A DNA stretch of 9,651 nt from an uncultured Prevotella sp. (GTDB lineage: Bacteria; Bacteroidota; Bacteroidia; Bacteroidales; Bacteroidaceae), in the NCBI GenBank assembly GCA_900768785.1, contig CAAGEG010000072.1:1-9651 (forward strand), in the 5' to 3' direction. Numbering within the stretch: position 1 is the stretch's first letter; every line of letters starts with the position of its first letter. The notes beneath the pieces are model-generated. The model did no database searches, was not told where the DNA came from, and saw only the letters and a program-made list of their open reading frames with translations. Made by a program: the position numbers and the translations under genes. Of this stretch, positions 5,514-9,651 are shown piece by piece.

Positions 5514-6188
5514 ATGAAAAAGATTAAAGTGTTAACATTGGCATTGTGCGGTGCAATTGTTATGAGTTGTAGCACAAATACAGGAACAGGAGCGTTGATA
5601 GGCACAGGCGGTGGAGCCTTTATCGGAGGTATAATAGGCAAGATAGCAGGCAATGCCGGTGTAGGCGCAGCCATTGGTGCCGCTGTAGGTGCAGGAACAG
5701 GAGCCCTTATAGGCAAACATATGGATAAAGTGAAGGCTGAAGCACAGGCAAAACTTGACAATGCAAAAGTAGAAGAAGTTACAGATGCTAATGGTTTGAA
5801 GGCAGTGAAAGTGACTTTTGACTCAGGTATTCTCTTTGCTCTCAACAAAGCAGACTTGAATGCAGCGTCTAAAAACGAACTTGCAAAGTTCTCAACCGTG
5901 CTCAAAAACAACAGCGATTGCTCTGTTGACATTCAAGGATACACAGACTCTACAGGTAACGACGCAATAAACGTTCCTCTAAGCCAAAAGAGAGCAGAAG
6001 CAGTAGCTACATATTTGAGATCTTGCGGCGTTAACTATTCACAGTTGCAAAACGTTCAAGGTCTGGGCTCTTCAAATCCGGTTGCCGACAACTCTACAAA
6101 AGCCGGACAAGCACTCAATCGCCGTGTAGAAGTATATCTATACGCAAGCAAGGCAATGATTGATGCTGCCAACAACGGTAATCTCTAA
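5514..6188 (+). CDS. OmpA-family lipoprotein with glycine-zipper domain
   Basis: The 224-residue product starts with a lipoprotein signal peptide: MKKIK, a hydrophobic stretch, then lipobox VMSC, so C19 should be the lipidated first residue of the mature protein. Residues 24-68 are a glycine-zipper region (repeated GxxxG, such as GALIGTGGGAFIGG and GAAIGAAVGAG), which may pack against or into a membrane. A helical linker (70-88) leads to an OmpA-like C-terminal domain (about 98-210). There, GYTDSTG (D145) and LSQKRAEAV (R160) sit 15 residues apart, the same spacing as the peptidoglycan (diaminopimelate) contacts D271/R286 of E. coli OmpA, and LNRRVEV (201-207) closes the domain. The likely role is a tether between outer membrane and peptidoglycan (Pal/YiaD type). 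It is the first of three plus-strand genes and has its own strong promoter. Confidence 0.92.
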   Translation: MKKIKVLTLALCGAIVMSCSTNTGTGALIGTGGGAFIGGIIGKIAGNAGVGAAIGAAVGAGTGALIGKHMDKVKAEAQAKLDNAKVEEVTDANGLKAVKVTFDSGILFALNKADLNAASKNELAKFSTVLKNNSDCSVDIQGYTDSTGNDAINVPLSQKRAEAVATYLRSCGVNYSQLQNVQGLGSSNPVADNSTKAGQALNRRVEVYLYASKAMIDAANNGNL

Positions 6189-6220
6189 ACCAACGCCGAA
6201 AGGTGTAATAAAAAACAATC

Positions 6221-6255
6221 GTGAAAACGGAAACATAGTAAAAGCCTGTTTTCAC
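6221..6255. repeat. Weak hairpin between the lipoprotein gene and mtgA
   Basis: GTGAAAACGG (6221-6230) can pair with CCTGTTTTCAC (6245-6255) with one bulged T and a 14-base loop. It is the only notable secondary structure in the 101-base gap. No U-tract follows, so it is not a standard intrinsic terminator; it may attenuate or protect the upstream mRNA end, or have no function. Confidence 0.35.
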
Positions 6256-6289
6256 AATGTGCCAAAACAATATATTTCCAGCTTTCAAA

Positions 6290-7027
6290 ATGAAAATAGG
6301 AATAATAGGCAGAATATTCAAATGGATGGTGGTAGCCTTCTTTGGCTCCACCATTCTTGCTGTTGTAGCATTGAGATTTATCCCCGTCTATTTCACACCT
6401 CTAATGTTTATTAGATGTGCACAACAAATATCAAAGGGCGAAGAAATTAAACTAAAACATCATTGGGTACCACTTAGCGATATCTCAAGACATCTTCCCG
6501 TAGCAGTGATGGCAAGCGAAGACCAGCGTTTTCTCTTACATCACGGTTTTGACTACAATGCCATAGAACAGGCGGCAATGAGTAACCTCAAAGGAGGCAA
6601 GAAACGAGGAGGCAGCACCATATCACAACAGACAGCCAAAAACGTTTTTCTTTGGCCCGGAAGGTCGTGGGTGCGCAAAGGGCTTGAGGCTTACTTCACC
6701 GTGCTTATAGAAATGACATGGAGCAAACAACGCATTATGGAAGTTTATCTCAATTCCATAGAAATGGGTTCCGGCATTTATGGAGCAGACGCAGTGGCAC
6801 AGCAACATTTTGACAAGACGGCAAGCGAACTCTTTCGTAGTGAATGTGCGCTGATAGCCGCCACACTGCCAAATCCAATAAAGTTTAGTTCAAAGTCGCC
6901 ATCACCCTACATGCAAAAGAGAAAAAGACAAATAGAACAACAAATGAGGTTTATGCCCGCTTTCCCCGAAGAGGGAAAAGACATAGATCCAAACACATCA
7001 GAAGGCGGAGTGTACCGCAACAGATAG
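6290..7027 (+). CDS. mtgA: Monofunctional peptidoglycan glycosyltransferase (GT51)
   Basis: MtgA polymerises lipid II into glycan strands at the periplasmic face of the inner membrane. With the start at 6290 the protein has 245 residues, like E. coli MtgA (242). It opens with one hydrophobic anchor (about 7-35, KWMVVAFFGSTILAVVALRF), followed by the GT51 domain with all its motifs: ASEDQRFLLHHGFD (catalytic E77, D78), RGGSTISQQTAKNVF (106-120), RKGLE (129-133) and EMTWSKQRIMEVYLN (second catalytic glutamate E141). There is no transpeptidase domain, which separates it from bifunctional class A PBPs. An in-frame ATG at 6257 would add 11 residues (MCQNNIFPAFK); I prefer 6290 because it gives the usual short basic N-terminus, but neither has a Shine-Dalgarno. 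It ends 15 bases before the helicase gene and is probably co-transcribed with it. Confidence 0.94.
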   Translation: MKIGIIGRIFKWMVVAFFGSTILAVVALRFIPVYFTPLMFIRCAQQISKGEEIKLKHHWVPLSDISRHLPVAVMASEDQRFLLHHGFDYNAIEQAAMSNLKGGKKRGGSTISQQTAKNVFLWPGRSWVRKGLEAYFTVLIEMTWSKQRIMEVYLNSIEMGSGIYGADAVAQQHFDKTASELFRSECALIAATLPNPIKFSSKSPSPYMQKRKRQIEQQMRFMPAFPEEGKDIDPNTSEGGVYRNR

Positions 7028-7042
7028 ACCAACGATGGTGAT

Positions 7043-9532
7043 ATGACCACAAATATAGACTTCCTAAACCAACTCAACGACAGCCAACGCAAAGCTGTAG
7101 AATATTGTGACGGACCTTCTCTCGTTATTGCGGGAGCAGGCTCCGGCAAGACAAGGGTGCTCACTTATAAGATTGCATACCTTGTAGCCAATGGCTTGAA
7201 CGCATGGAACATTCTCGCTCTGACCTTTACAAACAAAGCAGCTGACGAGATGAAACAGCGCATAGCACAACTTATTGGCGAAGACACAGCACGATATCTG
7301 CATATGGGTACCTTCCATAGTATATTTTCAAAAATACTACGTATCGAAGCCGAAAACATAGGCTACAACGCCAACTTCACCATATATGACGAAAACGACT
7401 CGAGAAGTCTCTTGAAAACAATAATAAAAGAGCGACAACTCGATGACAAACAATATAGACCGGCAGCCATTCATGCACGTATCAGCAAAGCAAAAAACAA
7501 CATGATACTGCCACAACAATATGCCTCAAACATAGCCTATACAAAAAGAGATGCCGAAGAACGCATTCCCGACTTTGCCAACATCTATGTTCAATATTGC
7601 GAAAGATGTAAGATGGCAAACGCAATGGACTTTGATGACTTGCTGACAAACACTTTCCTGTTGCTCACAGCACGAGAAGACATAAGACAAAAATACGAAC
7701 AACGTTTCAAATATATCTTGGTTGACGAGTATCAAGATACCAATTCGGTGCAGCAATCCATTGTTTCGTTGCTCGCAAAAGACACAAAAAGAGTGTGCGC
7801 AGTAGGAGACGATGCACAGAGTATCTATGCTTTTAGAGGTGCAAGGATTGACAACATACTTGATTTTCAGAAGGATTTTCCCGGAACACAACTGTTTAAA
7901 CTTGAACAAAACTATCGAAGCACACAACGCATAGTACAAGCTGCCAACAGTCTGATAAAGCACAACATGAGGCAAATACCCAAAGACGTTTACAGCAAAA
8001 ACGACGAGGGTAGCAAAATATCCGTAAAGCCATCATATAGCGATCGTGAAGAAGCTCTAATTGTCTGCAACGAAATAAAGAGACAAAAGCGAGAATATAA
8101 CTGCAACTACAACGCTTTTGCCGTGCTTTATCGCACAAACGCCCAGAGCAGAAGCTTTGAAGAGGCAATGAGAAAACTGAATATTCCTTACAGAATATAT
8201 GGCGGACTGAGCTTCTATCAACGAAAAGAGATTAAAGACGTGTTGGCTTATTTCCGACTTGTGGTTAATCCAAACGACGAAGAAGCATTAAAACGAATAA
8301 TAAACTATCCAAGACGAGGTATTGGAGACTCTACTGTCAACAAGATAGCCGGAGTTGCATCGCTACACAGAGTGAGTTTGTGGACCGTGATTTGCAATCC
8401 GCAAATCTATGGACTCATGATTAGCAATGCCACAATGTCTAAACTAAACGCTTTCAAACAGTTGATCACAACATTCATTGAATGCTATCCGACAGACGAT
8501 GCTCACACCATTGCCATAGATATTGTGAAAAGAAGCGGCATATCAGCAGATATTTATATAGACAAACAACCTGAAAATATTGCAAGACAAGAGAATGTGG
8601 AGGAGCTGCTCGGCAGTATTAAAGAGTTTGTTGACTCAAGACGTGAAGAAGGGCAAGGCAATGAGGTGAGCCTTACCGACTTTTTGCAAGAGGTGTCTTT
8701 GCAAACCGATCTCGACAGCGACGATAGTAGCGACAACAACAAAGTGGCTCTCATGACCGTACATAGCGCAAAAGGACTTGAATTTCCTTCTGTCTTTGTT
8801 GTGGGAATGGAAGAAAATCTGTTCCCAAGTTCTATGGCAATGGGCAATCCGCGTGAGATGGAAGAGGAACGAAGACTGCTCTATGTGGCTATAACAAGAG
8901 CCGAGAAAAACTGTGTGCTTACTTTCACCACCAGTAGATACAGATATGGCAAACTTGAAATGCAGTCGCCAAGCAGATTTCTTAAAGACATTGACCCAAA
9001 TCTATTGGATGTGGAAGAGGCAAAAGATGTGTTTGGAACTTCACAACAGTCGTCTCTCTTCGGTAATGCCTCATATAAAAGATTTCAAAACAGCCATCCC
9101 GTAGCCTCACAATTCATGGCAGACAACAAACCTCGCGAGGCTCAACATCATGAAGACAGCCCCATTAGAGATACCTTCTCCGAACGTTTCCTTCGCCGAT
9201 ATGAAGCATCAAGAGGCAATATGTCAAGACCTGCAAAAGTGTCTCCCATAAAAGCCAACACTTCATCGGTACAACAAAAACCACCTGCGGGATTTGTTGC
9301 GGCACCAAAAGCGTCGTCCTCTGGTAATAACATCGGTGTAACGGTGAGCAATAATTCTAATTCAGCAAAGGGCATAAGCGAAAACAGCATCATCAAACAC
9401 GAACGTTTTGGCATAGGTATCGTTATTCGTCTTGAAGGCAGTGGTGAAAACACAAAAGCCACAGTGAAGTTTAAGAATGTAGGAATAAAACAACTGCTAT
9501 TAAAATTCGCCCGATTTACGGTAATAGGATAA
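7043..9532 (+). CDS. uvrD: UvrD/PcrA-type superfamily 1 DNA helicase
   Basis: This ATP-driven 3'-5' helicase acts in nucleotide excision repair, mismatch repair and removal of recombination or transcription blocks. The 829-residue product is somewhat longer than typical UvrD/PcrA (about 720), mostly because of its linker. Motifs in order: Q motif LNDSQRKAV (11-19), Walker A AGAGSGKT (30-37), Ia ALTFTNKAADEM (59-70), Walker B VDEYQDTN (227-234), III VGDDAQSIYAFRGA (254-267), IV LEQNYRS (287-293), V VALMTVHSAKGLEF (568-581), VI LLYVAITRAEK (612-622). Residues about 660-778 are a low-complexity, Ser/Asn/Pro/Lys-rich, probably disordered linker. The last 50 residues (HERFGIGIV, VKFKNVGIKQLLLKFA) match the Tudor-like C-terminal domain of PcrA/UvrD that binds RNA polymerase. 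No nuclease domain is present, so it is not RecB/AddA. It follows mtgA by 15 bases. Confidence 0.96.
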   Translation: MTTNIDFLNQLNDSQRKAVEYCDGPSLVIAGAGSGKTRVLTYKIAYLVANGLNAWNILALTFTNKAADEMKQRIAQLIGEDTARYLHMGTFHSIFSKILRIEAENIGYNANFTIYDENDSRSLLKTIIKERQLDDKQYRPAAIHARISKAKNNMILPQQYASNIAYTKRDAEERIPDFANIYVQYCERCKMANAMDFDDLLTNTFLLLTAREDIRQKYEQRFKYILVDEYQDTNSVQQSIVSLLAKDTKRVCAVGDDAQSIYAFRGARIDNILDFQKDFPGTQLFKLEQNYRSTQRIVQAANSLIKHNMRQIPKDVYSKNDEGSKISVKPSYSDREEALIVCNEIKRQKREYNCNYNAFAVLYRTNAQSRSFEEAMRKLNIPYRIYGGLSFYQRKEIKDVLAYFRLVVNPNDEEALKRIINYPRRGIGDSTVNKIAGVASLHRVSLWTVICNPQIYGLMISNATMSKLNAFKQLITTFIECYPTDDAHTIAIDIVKRSGISADIYIDKQPENIARQENVEELLGSIKEFVDSRREEGQGNEVSLTDFLQEVSLQTDLDSDDSSDNNKVALMTVHSAKGLEFPSVFVVGMEENLFPSSMAMGNPREMEEERRLLYVAITRAEKNCVLTFTTSRYRYGKLEMQSPSRFLKDIDPNLLDVEEAKDVFGTSQQSSLFGNASYKRFQNSHPVASQFMADNKPREAQHHEDSPIRDTFSERFLRRYEASRGNMSRPAKVSPIKANTSSVQQKPPAGFVAAPKASSSGNNIGVTVSNNSNSAKGISENSIIKHERFGIGIVIRLEGSGENTKATVKFKNVGIKQLLLKFARFTVIG

Positions 9533-9651
9533 GGTTTTTCAATTAAACCCAAATCGGTCATTAGACCGCCGATAGTCATATTACCCTCTTACAGAGACTT
9601 TCCTGCTCCTTTCCGCTTCTCTGTGCACCATCTCGTGCCCCGCTTCTTCTC
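9533..9651. other. Gene-free, pyrimidine-rich right end
   Basis: No gene is visible after the helicase stop. CGGTC-ATTA-GACCG (9555-9568) is a perfect 5-bp hairpin but has no U-tract, and ACAGAGA (9591-9597) pairs with TCTCTGT (9618-9624). From about 9597 the plus strand becomes strongly C/T-rich and more GC-rich, unlike the coding DNA before it. This may be the start of a repeat or low-quality sequence at a contig end. I see no recognisable adapter here. Confidence 0.5.

Noticed and set aside
5450..5932. Minus-strand 160-codon frame rich in Pro/Ala/Ile
   Set aside because: It is the antisense of the glycine-zipper coding region; its Pro/Ala richness mirrors the Gly/Ala codons of the real gene, and it crosses that gene's promoter region.
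7526..7975. Minus-strand 149-codon frame opposite the helicase
   Set aside because: Cysteine-rich, no domain; antisense to a helicase with all motifs intact.
9533..9568. Terminator after the helicase (GGTTT/AAACC at 9533-9549 or CGGTC/GACCG at 9555-9568)
   Set aside because: Both stems have only 5 bp and neither is followed by a U-tract.
1..9651. tRNA or rRNA genes, transposases, toxin-antitoxin or defence genes
   Set aside because: I looked on both strands and saw no recognisable RNA gene, transposase motif or defence gene; all long frames are accounted for by the eight housekeeping genes.

Overview
This window looks like a piece of chromosome from a Bacteroidota bacterium, most likely order Bacteroidales and possibly a Prevotella relative. 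Three things point there. Protein sequences resemble that group, notably a DUF4494 protein and the transketolase variant with an SDG motif. Two intergenic promoters match the Bacteroidota consensus TTTG-N19-TAnnTTTG exactly. Most genes start behind A/T-rich leaders with no Shine-Dalgarno sequence. The genus is an inference. The first ten bases equal the 3' end of a standard Illumina adapter, so the left edge is probably a contig end carrying untrimmed adapter.

Left part (1-336): adapter remnant, a 14-bp palindrome, a roughly 190-bp element with inverted, hexamer-built arms, and a strong hairpin terminator. Then come two minus-strand genes of the non-oxidative pentose phosphate pathway, tkt (781-2799) and rpiB (337-777). 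They are 3 bases apart, and the rpiB ribosome-binding site lies inside the end of tkt. Their upstream region (2800-3342) has no gene. It holds a candidate leftward promoter, three related TATCTTT boxes and a 44-bp-period tandem repeat.

Middle part: a minus-strand flavodoxin-fold protein with a compact four-cysteine iron-sulfur motif (3343-3966), then a DUF4494 gene (4720-5238) whose stop codon overlaps the start of the PLP-homeostasis gene yggS (4040-4723). Within this window, the two genes with a clear GGAGGA Shine-Dalgarno (rpiB and yggS) are exactly the two that are tightly coupled to an upstream gene.

Right part: a divergent intergenic region (5239-5513) with two well-formed promoters separates the minus-strand genes from three plus-strand genes: a glycine-zipper/OmpA-like lipoprotein (5514-6188), the peptidoglycan glycosyltransferase mtgA (about 6290-7027) and a complete UvrD/PcrA-type helicase (7043-9532). 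The first two are envelope genes and the helicase is a repair gene. The last ~120 bases hold no gene and become pyrimidine-rich.

Overall this is core housekeeping DNA. I found no defence system, CRISPR array, prophage, transposase or biosynthetic cluster. The most interesting signals are non-coding: the left-end inverted-repeat element, the 44-bp tandem repeat, the possible long leader of tkt, and the selective use of Shine-Dalgarno sequences at coupled genes.
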